The notes beneath the pieces are model-generated. The model was given only the letters and a program-made list of their open reading frames with translations, was not told the DNA's origin and did not search any database. A DNA stretch of 44,574 nt, taken from NCBI RefSeq assembly GCF_018006725.1, contig NZ_JAGMXV010000013.1, positions 1-44,574 of the forward strand. The letters are read 5' to 3'. The DNA is from Rhizorhabdus sp. GTDB lineage: Bacteria > Pseudomonadota > Alphaproteobacteria > Sphingomonadales > Sphingomonadaceae. Of the stretch, positions 31,672 through 40,018 are shown one piece after another. Made by a program: the position numbers and the translations under genes. Position 1 is the stretch's first letter; each line of letters opens with the position of its first letter.

Positions 31672-32463
31672 ATGGCGAGACTGGCAGGCAAGGTAGCAAT
31701 CATCAGCGGCGCAGCGCAGGGCATGGGCGCGGCCACCGCCCGACTCTTCGTCGCCGAAGGTGCGAAGGTCGTGATGGGCGACGTGCTCGACGAGAAGGGC
31801 CGCGCCGTCGCCGCCGAACTCGGCGAAGCCAACGCGCTCTATCAGCATCTCGACGTCCGCGAGGAGGATCAGTGGGCCGCCATCGTCAAGGCCGCCACCG
31901 ATCGCTTCGGCAAGCTCGACATTCTCGTCAACAATGCCGCCGTCACCCATTTCGGTGCCGCCGAAGAACTGCGCAAGGAAGACGCCGAGCGCGTGCTGGG
32001 CATCAACCTGATCGGCACGATGATGGGCGTGAAGCATGCGGTTCCCGCGCTGAAGGCCAATGGCGGCGGCGTGATCGCCAATATCTCTTCGGTCGACGGC
32101 ATGCGCGGCTGCAACGGCCTCGTCGCCTACACCGCCAGCAAATGGGCGGTGCGCGGCATTTCCAAATCCTACGCCTATGAATTTGGTCCGCACGGCATTC
32201 GCGTCGTGTCGATCCATCCGGGCGGCGTGAACACCGAGATGGGCAATCCCGGTCGCGAGAGCGTCGAGACGGTCAATGCCCGCTCCTTCCGGCGGGTGCC
32301 GCTGCAGCGCATCGGCGAGCCGGAGGAAATCGCGCGGGCGACGCTGTTCGTCTGCAGCGACGAGGCGAGCTACATCTCCGGCGCGGAGATCGCGGTCGAC
32401 GGCGGCTGGACCGCCGGTCACTATGAGCCCGCTCTGCCGGGCTGCCCCGACAGCCTGCGCTGA
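31672..32463 (+). CDS. SDR, 3-alpha/20-beta-hydroxysteroid dehydrogenase (FabG3)-like
   Basis: A 263-residue classical SDR: SGAAQGMG at 12-19, NNAA at 87-90, Ser140, Tyr153 and Lys157 (YTASK). The pattern VVMGDVLDEKGRAVAAELG is strikingly like that of actinobacterial 20-beta-hydroxysteroid dehydrogenase/FabG3, and Asp37 favours NAD(H). The C-terminal tail beyond VDGGWTAG is extended (HYEPALPGCPDSLR). GGAGGGG lies just before the ATG. It opens the seven-gene plus-strand operon that ends with the FadE30-like dehydrogenase. Oxidation or reduction of a ring hydroxyl is the likely role. Confidence 0.88.
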   Translation: MARLAGKVAIISGAAQGMGAATARLFVAEGAKVVMGDVLDEKGRAVAAELGEANALYQHLDVREEDQWAAIVKAATDRFGKLDILVNNAAVTHFGAAEELRKEDAERVLGINLIGTMMGVKHAVPALKANGGGVIANISSVDGMRGCNGLVAYTASKWAVRGISKSYAYEFGPHGIRVVSIHPGGVNTEMGNPGRESVETVNARSFRRVPLQRIGEPEEIARATLFVCSDEASYISGAEIAVDGGWTAGHYEPALPGCPDSLR

Positions 32464-32468
32464 TCGCG

Positions 32469-33230
32469 ATGGCCAAGCTCGACAAAAAGGTCGCGATCGT
32501 GACCGGCGCCGGACAGGGCGTCGGTCGCGGCATCGCGCTCGCGCTTGCCGCCGATGGCGCCGCTGTGGCCGTCGTCGGCAGGACGCTCGACAAGGTCCGG
32601 TCGGTCGCGGCTGAGATCGAAGCCGCCGGTGGCAAGGCGCGCGCCTTTCACTGCGACGTCAAGGATGCCGGCTCGATAGCAGCGTTGGTCGCGGATGTGG
32701 TCGGCGCTTTCGGCGGCGTCGACATCCTGGTCAACAATGCGCAGGAAGTGCCGCTCGGTCCGCTCAGCGACGTGAGCGACGAAGCCTTCCTCGCTGGATT
32801 CGAGTCGGGTCCGCTCGCCACCTTTCGCCTGATGAAGCAGTGCCGCCCGCATCTCGCAAAATCGGGCGAGGGCGTGATCATCAACCTCGCCACCTCGGCT
32901 GCGGTGCGCTGGGACATGAGCGGCTACGGCACCTATGCCGCCGTCAAGGAGGCGACCCGCATCCTGACGCGCGCCGCTGCCGCCGAATGGGGCATGGAGG
33001 GCATTCGCGTGCTGACCGTAGCGCCCCACGCGGATTCGCCCGGCCTCAAGGCCTGGATCGAGGCGCGACCCGAGGAGGCCGAAGCCTTCTTCCGCACGAT
33101 CCCGCTGCGCCGCATTGGCCGGTGCGAGCAGGATATAGGCCGTGCCGTCTCCGCCCTGTGCGGGCCGGAGTTCGGCTATCTGACCGGCGCCACCGTCCCG
33201 CTGGACGGCGGCCAGGCGAATTTCGACTGA
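32469..33230 (+). CDS. SDR family oxidoreductase
   Basis: A 253-residue classical SDR: TGAGQGVG at 12-19, Ser143, Tyr156 and Lys160 (YAAVK), NNAQ replacing NNAG. Arg38 (AVVGRT) at the end of strand beta-2 suggests NADP(H), the opposite preference to the preceding gene, so the two could act in opposite directions on one intermediate. The gene starts 5 bp after the previous stop and is followed after 4 bp by the flavoprotein at 33235. It ends in TVPLDGGQANFD. Confidence 0.88.
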   Translation: MAKLDKKVAIVTGAGQGVGRGIALALAADGAAVAVVGRTLDKVRSVAAEIEAAGGKARAFHCDVKDAGSIAALVADVVGAFGGVDILVNNAQEVPLGPLSDVSDEAFLAGFESGPLATFRLMKQCRPHLAKSGEGVIINLATSAAVRWDMSGYGTYAAVKEATRILTRAAAAEWGMEGIRVLTVAPHADSPGLKAWIEARPEEAEAFFRTIPLRRIGRCEQDIGRAVSALCGPEFGYLTGATVPLDGGQANFD

Positions 33231-33234
33231 TCCG

Positions 33235-34476
33235 ATGGGCAACGCATTCACCCCGGTGACGATCGGCCCCGTCACGCTCCGCAACCGCTTCATCCGTTCG
33301 GGCGCGAACGAGATGATGACCTATCGCTCGCGCCCCACGCAGTCGCTGCTGGAATTCCACAGGAAGCTGGCGGCTGGCGGCGTGGGCATGACCACGCTGG
33401 CCTATGTCGCGGTGTCGCCCGACGGGCGTACCTTCGCCAGCCAGGGCGTGCTCAACGCCGCGAGCGTCGCCGACTATCGCGCGATCACCGATGCGGTCCA
33501 CGCCGAAGGCGCGCTCGCCTCCGCCCAGATCACTCATGGCGGCAGCTTCGTCCAGCACAAGGAATTGTCGACGCCCCGCGCGATGTCTTCATCGGGCGGC
33601 ATCGACAAGATGGGCGTGATGATGGGCCGCTTCTTCCAGCGGCAGATGAACCGTGCCGACATGGATCAGGTCCGCGACGAATTCGTCGCCGCCGCGCGCT
33701 ATGCGGTCGACGCCGGCTTCGACGCGGTCGAGCTCCACATGGGCCATGGCTATCTGCTCAACCAATATATCTCGCCGCTCTCCAACAAGCGCCGCGACGA
33801 TTATGGCGGCACTGCCGAAAAGCGCGCGCGCTTCCCGGCCGAGGTGCTGGCGGCGGTCAAGCAGGCGGTCGGCGATCGCATCGCGGTGCTGGCGAAGATC
33901 AACCTCTACGACGGCGCCAAGGGTGGTGCCACGGTCGAGGACGGCATCGTCACCGCGAAGGCGCTCGAAGCGGCGGGTGCGGACATGCTGGTGCTGTCGG
34001 GCGGGCGGAACATCGAAGCGAGCTATGTGATGTTCTCCAGCCCGCTGCCCTATGACGATCTGGCGCTGATGCAGCGCGGTTTCTTCGCCAAGCTGCAATT
34101 CCGGCTGCTCAAGATGGCGACGCCCAAGACCGTCAAATTCTCCGAACTCTATTTCCTCGACGCAGCGCGGCGCGTGCGTGCGGCGGTCAGGTGCAAGCTC
34201 GGCTATCTGGGCGGCGTGCTGTCGCTCGACGCTGCGGAGAAGGCGCTGGCCGAGGGTTTCGACGGTGTCGTGATGGCGCGCTCGCTTGTCCACGATCCTG
34301 CACTGGTTTCGAAATGGCAGGTCGACGCGACGCATCGTTCTGCCTGTGATGCCTGCAACCGCTGCGTAGCGGTGATGTACGGCCCGGCGGGCACCTACTG
34401 CACCCAGACGGGCAATGCGATCGATTCCAAGCTCAACAAAATATATGCTGGAGAGGAGCTCAATCATGCTGCTTAA
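33235..34476 (+). CDS. OYE-type flavoprotein with FadH-like Cys cluster, no FAD domain
   Basis: A 413-residue NADH:flavin oxidoreductase barrel with the substrate-binding motif ELHMGHGYLLNQYISPLSN (His168, His171, Tyr173). After the barrel comes a cysteine cluster Cys371-x2-Cys374-x2-Cys377-x11-Cys389 (CDACNRC, then TYC), very close to the [4Fe-4S] site of 2,4-dienoyl-CoA reductase and related enzymes. The protein ends about 25 residues later, so the FAD/NAD(P)H domain of full-length FadH (about 670 residues) is absent. It would reduce an enone or dienoyl-CoA and may need a separate electron donor. It overlaps the next SDR by 11 bp. Confidence 0.85.
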   Translation: MGNAFTPVTIGPVTLRNRFIRSGANEMMTYRSRPTQSLLEFHRKLAAGGVGMTTLAYVAVSPDGRTFASQGVLNAASVADYRAITDAVHAEGALASAQITHGGSFVQHKELSTPRAMSSSGGIDKMGVMMGRFFQRQMNRADMDQVRDEFVAAARYAVDAGFDAVELHMGHGYLLNQYISPLSNKRRDDYGGTAEKRARFPAEVLAAVKQAVGDRIAVLAKINLYDGAKGGATVEDGIVTAKALEAAGADMLVLSGGRNIEASYVMFSSPLPYDDLALMQRGFFAKLQFRLLKMATPKTVKFSELYFLDAARRVRAAVRCKLGYLGGVLSLDAAEKALAEGFDGVVMARSLVHDPALVSKWQVDATHRSACDACNRCVAVMYGPAGTYCTQTGNAIDSKLNKIYAGEELNHAA

Positions 34477-35242
34477 GGACAAGGTGATCGTGATCAGCGG
34501 CGTCGGCCCGGGGATGGGCCAGTCGCTGGCGAAGATCGCGGCGGCGGAAGGTGCCAAGGTCGGTCTCGGTGCGCGCAACAAGGCGTTCCTCGACGAGGTC
34601 GTCGCAGAGATCAAGGCGAAGGGCGGGCAGGCGATCGCGCTGGCCACCGACGTGACCAAGGCCGACCAGTGTCAGGCGCTCGCCAAGGCGACCGCAGAAG
34701 CCTTCGGGCGGATCGATGGCCTCGTCAACTCGGCCTATATGCATGGCGAATGGCTGCCGACCGACATGGCCAATGCCGAGGAGTTCGCCGACGTGTTCAA
34801 CGTCAACTGCGCCGGTGCGCTGCGCATGGCGCAGGCCTGCCTCGACGAGCTCAAAAAGTCCAAGGGCGCGATCGTCAACGTTTCGACCATGTCGACCGTC
34901 AATCCCTTCCCGGGCGAAGGCGCCTATTCCGCCGGCAAGGGCGGCATGAACGCGCTGACCCGCCACATGGCAAAGGATTTCGGTCGTCACGGCATCCGCG
35001 TCAACGTGACCCGCATGGGCTGGATCGGCGGTGCGCCGGTGTGGGGCCATATCGACCGGGAAGTCGCTGGCGGACGTGACCGCGACGAGGTCGTCGGCGA
35101 GATCACCGGCCGCATTCCGCTGGGCATCATCCCGCCCGAGGAGGATTGCGCCAAGGCTGTCCTGTTCATGGTTTCCGACTATTCCAAGGTGGTCAACGGG
35201 GCGTCGCTCGACGTCAACGGCGGCCAATATATGGCGCCATGA
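34466..35242 (+). CDS. SDR family oxidoreductase
   Basis: A 258-residue SDR: SGVGPGMG at 11-18, Tyr154 and Lys158 (YSAGK), Ser140/Ser143 near the catalytic serine position (Thr141 occupies the exact one), and the altered motif NSAY in place of NNAG. Arg37 (GLGARN) favours NADP(H). The ATG at 34466 has GGAGAGGAG upstream and lies inside the end of the flavoprotein gene (11-bp overlap). Its stop overlaps the DUF1214 gene (ATGA). Expected function: ketone/alcohol interconversion in the same pathway. Confidence 0.87.
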   Translation: MLLKDKVIVISGVGPGMGQSLAKIAAAEGAKVGLGARNKAFLDEVVAEIKAKGGQAIALATDVTKADQCQALAKATAEAFGRIDGLVNSAYMHGEWLPTDMANAEEFADVFNVNCAGALRMAQACLDELKKSKGAIVNVSTMSTVNPFPGEGAYSAGKGGMNALTRHMAKDFGRHGIRVNVTRMGWIGGAPVWGHIDREVAGGRDRDEVVGEITGRIPLGIIPPEEDCAKAVLFMVSDYSKVVNGASLDVNGGQYMAP

Positions 35243-36330
35243 GCAACGAGGTGGATCGGGTCGCGCCGGGCGAGGTCTGGCGCGACTTTTGTCGCCGGCT
35301 TGAAAAGGCCGGCGACCTCGTCTTCAACGCCGAAGTGGCGGGCACGCCGATCGACCAGGCCGAGGGCTATCGCTATCTCTCGCGTCTGATGCGGATCGCG
35401 CTGGAGATGCATCTGGAGAATTCGGATACGGATTTCCCGGGCTTCTACCAGGCCTCGCATCCGACTGCGAAGATCGGTGCGGACAATCCCGACAATCTCT
35501 ATCTGAACGCCTCGATCAGCGGCGAGCGGCGCTATCGCATCACCGGCAAGCGCGGCACAGTGCCGATCCTCAGCTTCGGCTCCAAGGCGAACCGCTATGC
35601 GGTCGACGGCACCATGGCCTCGACCGGCGAGATCGACTCCGCCGACATGGTGTTCGAGGCAGACGGCAGCTTCGAGATCATCGCCTCGAAGGAGAAGGCG
35701 AACGGCAACTGGCTGCCGCTGGCCGACGACACGTCGATGCTGCTGGTGCGCCAGACCTTCCTCGACCGCGACAACGAGCAGCCGGCGACGGTGAAGATCG
35801 AGGCGATCGATCCGCCCCGCGCGACGCCGGAGCCGCTGAGCCTGCCCAAGCTCGAACAGAGTTTCGGCAAGGCCGTAGCCTTCGTCGAGGGGACGGCGAA
35901 GACCTTCCTGCACTGGGCGGACCTGTTCAAGAAGGAGCAGCTCAACCGGCTGGCGACCACCGACCAGACGATGTTCTTCAAGGCTGGCGGCGATCCGACG
36001 ATCTTCTACCTGCACGGCTATTGGAAGCTCGAGCCGGGCGAGGCGCTGGTCATCGAGACGCCGGTGCCGGACTGTACCTTCTGGAACTTCCAGCTCGACA
36101 ATATCTGGATGGAGTCGCTCGATTACCGTTTCCACCGCGTCCATGTGAACAAGCACAGTGCGAAAACCAATGCGGACGGCTCGGTGACGATCGTCGTCGC
36201 CGAACGCGACCCCGGCTATGGCAATTGGGTGGATACGGCCGGGCATGAACATGGGACGATGCTGCTGCGCTGGACCGGCGCGACCGAGCATCCGGTCCCG
36301 ACAACCAAGGTGGTGAGGTTAGATGGCTGA
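35239..36330 (+). CDS. DUF1214 domain protein
   Basis: A 363-residue protein that matches the DUF1214 type (often paired with DUF1254): an N-terminal helical part (EVWRDFCRRLEKAGDLVF, YRYLSRLMRIALEMHLEN) then a beta-rich region with the repeated YR/NGS pattern, and a C-terminal part with PVPDCTFWNFQLDNIWMES and DPGYGNWVDTAGHEHGTM. No signal peptide or catalytic motif is obvious. The biochemical role is unknown. DUF1214 genes often accompany sulfotransferases, SDRs and acyl-CoA dehydrogenases in sphingomonads and mycobacteria. It starts within ATGA of the preceding SDR and overlaps the NTF2-like gene by 8 bp. Confidence 0.78.
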   Translation: MSNEVDRVAPGEVWRDFCRRLEKAGDLVFNAEVAGTPIDQAEGYRYLSRLMRIALEMHLENSDTDFPGFYQASHPTAKIGADNPDNLYLNASISGERRYRITGKRGTVPILSFGSKANRYAVDGTMASTGEIDSADMVFEADGSFEIIASKEKANGNWLPLADDTSMLLVRQTFLDRDNEQPATVKIEAIDPPRATPEPLSLPKLEQSFGKAVAFVEGTAKTFLHWADLFKKEQLNRLATTDQTMFFKAGGDPTIFYLHGYWKLEPGEALVIETPVPDCTFWNFQLDNIWMESLDYRFHRVHVNKHSAKTNADGSVTIVVAERDPGYGNWVDTAGHEHGTMLLRWTGATEHPVPTTKVVRLDG

Positions 36331-36793
36331 TCTTGAAGAACGTATCGCAAGGCTGGAGGCGGAGAGCGACATCCGCCGGTTGAAGGCCCGCTATCTGAAC
36401 GCCTGCGATGCGAAGGACGTGGATGCCATCCGCGCCTGCTTCACCCCCGATGCCGAACTCGATTACCAGCCTGTCGGGAAATTCGGTCCTGACGGGCTGA
36501 TCGAGGCCTTCACCCAGATCGCGCTGCACAGCCCGATCGTGGATGTGCACCAGATCCACAATGGCGAGATCGAGGTGATCGACGCCGACCATGCGAAAGC
36601 GCGCTGGAGCCTCGGCTTCTCGACCTATGATCCGCGCGACGGCAGCTTCCGCCTGATCGGCAGCTTCTATCATGACGACTATGTGCGCACCCCCGATGGC
36701 TGGCGCGTGTCGAAATCGCGCCATGAGCCGCGCACCATCATGGATGGGAAGCTCGGCGAGACCGGCGTCACCGCACGGTCGATCCTCGCATGA
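36323..36793 (+). CDS. NTF2-like (SnoaL-type) protein
   Basis: A 156-residue NTF2-like protein beginning LEERIARLEAESDIRRLKAR and continuing LNACDAKDVDAIRACFTPD, with a core GEIEVIDADHAKARWSLGFS and RLIGSFYHDDYVRTPDGWRV, then SRHEPRTIMDGKLGETG. The fold is that of the SnoaL_4 group. It overlaps the DUF1214 gene by 8 bp and the acyl-CoA dehydrogenase by 4 bp. Because it directly precedes a ring-degradation acyl-CoA dehydrogenase, a hydratase or isomerase role on a CoA or free-acid intermediate is plausible. Confidence 0.82.
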   Translation: MADLEERIARLEAESDIRRLKARYLNACDAKDVDAIRACFTPDAELDYQPVGKFGPDGLIEAFTQIALHSPIVDVHQIHNGEIEVIDADHAKARWSLGFSTYDPRDGSFRLIGSFYHDDYVRTPDGWRVSKSRHEPRTIMDGKLGETGVTARSILA

Positions 36794-37944
36794 GCGGCCT
36801 GCGCGAAGAAGCCCGGGCCTGGCTGTCCCAGGCGCTCGACGGTCCTTTTGCCGACATTCGCGGCATTGCCGACCTGTCGAGCGAATATGACCGGCGCAAG
36901 CAGTGGGAACTCGCGCTGGGCGAGGCGGGACTGGGCGCGGTCGGCTGGCCGGTCGAGCATGGCGGACGCGGTGCCACCATCGCCGAGCAGGTCGCGGTTG
37001 CCGAGGAATATGCGCGGCTCCACGCGCCCCCGCGCATCGCCCACGTCGGGGTCGAACTGGCAGGGCCGACGATCATCGCCTTCGGGACCGAGGCGCAGAA
37101 GGCAAAATTCCTGCCGGGCATCGTGTCGGGCCGCGAGCTGTGGGCGCAGGGCTATTCCGAGCCCAATGCCGGCTCCGACCTCGCCAATGTCCGGACAAAG
37201 GCGCGGCTCGAGGGCGATCGCTGGATCATCGACGGGCAGAAGATCTGGACCTCGCTCGGCATGATCGCCGACTGGGCCTTCGTCGTCGCGCGCTGCGAGG
37301 AAGGGAGCCGGGGACCCAAGGGCCTCGTCTATCTGCTCGTGCCGCTCGATCAGCCGGGCATCGTGCGTCGGCCGATCCGGCAGATGACCGGCGAGGCCGA
37401 GTTTGCCGAGCTGTTCTTCGACGGCGCCGTGACCGATGCCGACAATATCGTCGGCGCGCCGGGGCAGGGCTGGCAGATCGCCATGGCGACACTGGGCTTC
37501 GAACGCGGTGTGTCGACCGTCGTCCAGCAGATGCACTTCGCCAATGAACTCGCCGCCCTGATCCGCCTCGCCCGCGCCAACGGCGCCGATCGCGACCCGT
37601 CGCTGCGCCGCCGGATTGCCGACGCCTGGATCGGGCTGGAGGTCATGCGCCACGGTCTGGTGCGGACGCTGTCCGACGAGGCGACCGAGGAACTGGGCGA
37701 AGAGGCGCTGACTTCGAAGCTCTACTGGTCGCGCTGGCATCGCGACCTGGGCGATCTCGCCATGGACGTGCAGGGCCTCGCGGGCGAAGTGGCCGAAGGC
37801 GACCATTATCGCTTCAACCAGCTCACCCACATGCATCTGGCAAGCCGGGCGGACACGATCTACGCCGGCTCGAGCCAGATCCAGCGCAACCTGATCGCCG
37901 AACGTGGCCTCGGCCTGCCCAGGGAACCCCGCGGAGATCTCTGA
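36790..37944 (+). CDS. fadE30: Acyl-CoA dehydrogenase, FadE30-like
   Basis: A 384-residue acyl-CoA dehydrogenase. The order and wording of motifs match mycobacterial FadE30: GWPVEHGGRG (52-61), ELWAQGYSEPNAGSDL (116-131), IIDGQKIWTSLG, YLLVPLDQPG, LGFERGVST with Glu238 as the likely catalytic base, and ADTIYAGSSQIQRNLIAERG near the end. FadE30 acts on the CoA-linked indane propionate (HIP-CoA) products of steroid C/D rings. It is the last gene of the plus-strand operon and is followed by two hairpins before the convergent ring-degradation operon. The symbol reflects recalled family sequence, not a search. Confidence 0.82.
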   Translation: MSGLREEARAWLSQALDGPFADIRGIADLSSEYDRRKQWELALGEAGLGAVGWPVEHGGRGATIAEQVAVAEEYARLHAPPRIAHVGVELAGPTIIAFGTEAQKAKFLPGIVSGRELWAQGYSEPNAGSDLANVRTKARLEGDRWIIDGQKIWTSLGMIADWAFVVARCEEGSRGPKGLVYLLVPLDQPGIVRRPIRQMTGEAEFAELFFDGAVTDADNIVGAPGQGWQIAMATLGFERGVSTVVQQMHFANELAALIRLARANGADRDPSLRRRIADAWIGLEVMRHGLVRTLSDEATEELGEEALTSKLYWSRWHRDLGDLAMDVQGLAGEVAEGDHYRFNQLTHMHLASRADTIYAGSSQIQRNLIAERGLGLPREPRGDL

Positions 37945-37955
37945 CAGGGATGGAC

Positions 37956-37979
37956 GGGCGGAAGGGATTTCTTTCGCCC
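37956..37979 (+). terminator. Hairpin after the FadE30-like gene
   Basis: GGGCGGAAG (37956-37964) pairs with CTTTCGCCC (37971-37979), 9 bp with one G-T wobble, loop GGATTT. It lies 12 bp past the stop. No T-tract follows; a second, stronger hairpin stands 20 bp downstream. Confidence 0.45.
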
Positions 37980-37999
37980 GCCTGTCCGGCCTAGGTGAG

Positions 38000-38041
38000 C
38001 CCGAGCGAAGCGCCTGCCGCGTTTCGCTCGGGATTTTCGTT
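38000..38041 (+). terminator. Terminator of the 31672-37944 operon
   Basis: CCCGAGCGAAGC (38000-38011) pairs with GTTTCGCTCGGG (38021-38032) in a 12-bp stem with one G-T wobble and a 9-base loop, followed by ATTTTCGTT. It lies between the convergent plus- and minus-strand operons. Confidence 0.75.
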
Positions 38042-38048
38042 CAGCGGT

Positions 38049-38798
38049 TCAGCGCGCCAGATAGCCGCCGTCGACCGCGAGCGGGTGGCCTGTGATGAAG
38101 CTGGCCTTGTCCGAAGACAGGAAGACCACCGCATCGGCGATCTCTTCGGCACGGCCCATGCGGTTCATCGGGTGCATCTGCGCCATGAACGCCCGGCTCT
38201 GGTCGCTCAGGCCCTCGGCCTCGGTCATCGGCGTGCTGATGGCGCCGGGGCAGACGCAGTTCACGCGGATGCCCTCGGCGGCATAGCGCATAGCGGCCGA
38301 GCGGGTGAGGCCGACCACGGCATGCTTGCTGCCGCAATAGCCGGCCCCGGCGAGACCGACCATGCCGGCGACAGAGGCCGTATTGACGATCGAGCCCGAG
38401 CCCTGCTTGGCCATGTGGCGCAGTTCGGCCGCCATGCAGAGCATGACGCCGCGCTGGTTCACGGCGACGACCTTGTCGTAGAGTTCGACCGACTCCCACG
38501 GGGTCGTATAGTCTTCGAGCGACACGCCGGCATTGTTGAAGGCGATGTCGAGCCGGCCCCATTTGGCAACCACCCCGTCGACCGTGGCTTCGACCGCCGC
38601 CTGATCGGTGACGTCGAGCGCGATCGAATAGGCCTCGCCCCCGGCAGCGATGATGGTCTCGACGGTTTCGTTCGGGTCCTTGAGGTCGGCAACCGCCACC
38701 TTCGCGCCCTCGGCAGCGAAGGCAATCGCGGTGGCCGCACCGATCCCGCCCGCGCCGCCCGTGACGAAGGCGATGCGGTTCTCGAGCAATCCTGCCAT
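38049..38798 (-). CDS. SDR family oxidoreductase (ring-degradation operon)
   Basis: A 249-residue classical SDR: TGGAGGIG at 13-20, NNAG at 88-91, Ser142, Tyr154 and Lys158 (YCGSK). Asp38 in strand beta-2 (VAVADL) indicates NAD(H). The overall pattern (NQRGVMLCMAAELRHM, MHPMNRMGRAEEIADAV) resembles cyclic-alcohol and hydroxysteroid dehydrogenases. The frame is open far upstream inside the thiolase gene, but the SDR starts at ATG 38798, 20 bp after the thiolase stop. It is the last gene of the minus-strand operon. Confidence 0.9.
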   Translation of the reverse strand: MAGLLENRIAFVTGGAGGIGAATAIAFAAEGAKVAVADLKDPNETVETIIAAGGEAYSIALDVTDQAAVEATVDGVVAKWGRLDIAFNNAGVSLEDYTTPWESVELYDKVVAVNQRGVMLCMAAELRHMAKQGSGSIVNTASVAGMVGLAGAGYCGSKHAVVGLTRSAAMRYAAEGIRVNCVCPGAISTPMTEAEGLSDQSRAFMAQMHPMNRMGRAEEIADAVVFLSSDKASFITGHPLAVDGGYLAR

Positions 38799-38818
38799 GG
38801 TCTGTCTCCCTGGTTCGA

Positions 38819-40018
38819 TCAGACGATTTCGAACAGTCCTGCGGCGCCCATGCCGCCCGCGATGCACATCGACACGACCGCATAGCGAACGCCGCGGCGG
38901 CGGCCTTCGAGCAGGGCGTGGCCGACGAGGCGCGAGCCGGTCATGCCGAACGGATGGCCGAGCGCGATGCCGCCGCCGTCGACGTTGAGCCTGGCCGGAT
39001 CGATGCCGAGCTTGTCGCGGCAATAGAGCAGCTGGCTGGCGAAGGCCTCGTTGATCTCCCACAGGCCGATGTCGTCGACCGTGAGGCCGGCGCGGTCGAG
39101 CAGCTTCGGAATGGCGAAGACCGGGCCGATGCCCATTTCCTCGGGCGCGCAGGCCGCGACCTGCATGCCGCGATAGATGCCCAGGATCGGCAGGCCTTCC
39201 TTTTCGGCGAGCGCGCGCGACATCACGACCTGCGCCGAGGCGCCGTCTGACAGCTGGCTGGCATTGCCGGCGGTGATGTGGCGACCTTCCTTGATGATCG
39301 CACCATCCTTGTAGACCGGCTTCAGCGCGGCCAGTCCCTCGGCGGTGGTGTCGCCGCGGACGCCTTCGTCGCGATCGAGGACGACGTCCTGATGGCCCGC
39401 TGCGGTGCCGTCCTTCTCGAACAGCGCCTTGCGGACCGAGATGGGGACGATCTCGTCGGCGAAGCGGCCTTCGGCCTGCGCGGCTGCCGCACGCTGCTGG
39501 CTTTCGGCCGAGAAAGCGTCCTGCGCCTCGCGCGAAATGCCATAGCGCTCGGCGACGATCTCGGCGGTCTCGATCATCGGGATATAGGCATGCGGTTCGG
39601 CCGCAATCACCGCTTCCGACCGGTTCCGATAGGTCGAGGCATGTTTGGTCAGCGTCAGGCTGATCGACTCCACGCCGCCGGCAACGGCCACGTCGATATC
39701 GTCGGCAATGATCGAGCGAGCGGCCAATGCGACGGCGGTCAGGCCCGAGCCGCATTTGCGGTCGAGCGCGAAGCCGGGCGCGTTGCGCAGGCCCGACGTC
39801 GCTGCCGTCAGCCGGCCGAGATTATAGCTCTGCGTACCCGACTGCGTGCCGACGCCGAGGAAGATGTCCTCGACGCGCTCAGGATCGATCCCCGCCCGTT
39901 CGACGGCCGCGCGGACGACATGGCCCGAGAGCACCGGGGCCTCGGTGTCGTTGAATGCGCCGCGATAGGCGCGACCGATGCCCGTGCGGGCGGTGGAAAC
40001 GATGACGGCTTCACGCAT
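38819..40018 (-). CDS. Acetyl-CoA acetyltransferase (thiolase)
   Basis: A 399-residue thiolase. Catalytic residues are visible: Cys89 (DRKCGSGL), His355 (GGGIALGHPFGMTG), Cys385 (VSMCIAGGMGAAG), plus NEAF in the substrate loop. It would cleave a 3-ketoacyl-CoA to acetyl- or propionyl-CoA, or condense. ATG 40018 with an upstream AAGGT is preferred over a TTG at 40033. It overlaps the ketosteroid-isomerase-like gene by 8 bp. It differs clearly from the second thiolase at the right edge (MCIAGGMG against MCEGGGLA), so the two probably cut different side chains or ring fragments. Confidence 0.92.
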   Translation of the reverse strand: MREAVIVSTARTGIGRAYRGAFNDTEAPVLSGHVVRAAVERAGIDPERVEDIFLGVGTQSGTQSYNLGRLTAATSGLRNAPGFALDRKCGSGLTAVALAARSIIADDIDVAVAGGVESISLTLTKHASTYRNRSEAVIAAEPHAYIPMIETAEIVAERYGISREAQDAFSAESQQRAAAAQAEGRFADEIVPISVRKALFEKDGTAAGHQDVVLDRDEGVRGDTTAEGLAALKPVYKDGAIIKEGRHITAGNASQLSDGASAQVVMSRALAEKEGLPILGIYRGMQVAACAPEEMGIGPVFAIPKLLDRAGLTVDDIGLWEINEAFASQLLYCRDKLGIDPARLNVDGGGIALGHPFGMTGSRLVGHALLEGRRRGVRYAVVSMCIAGGMGAAGLFEIV

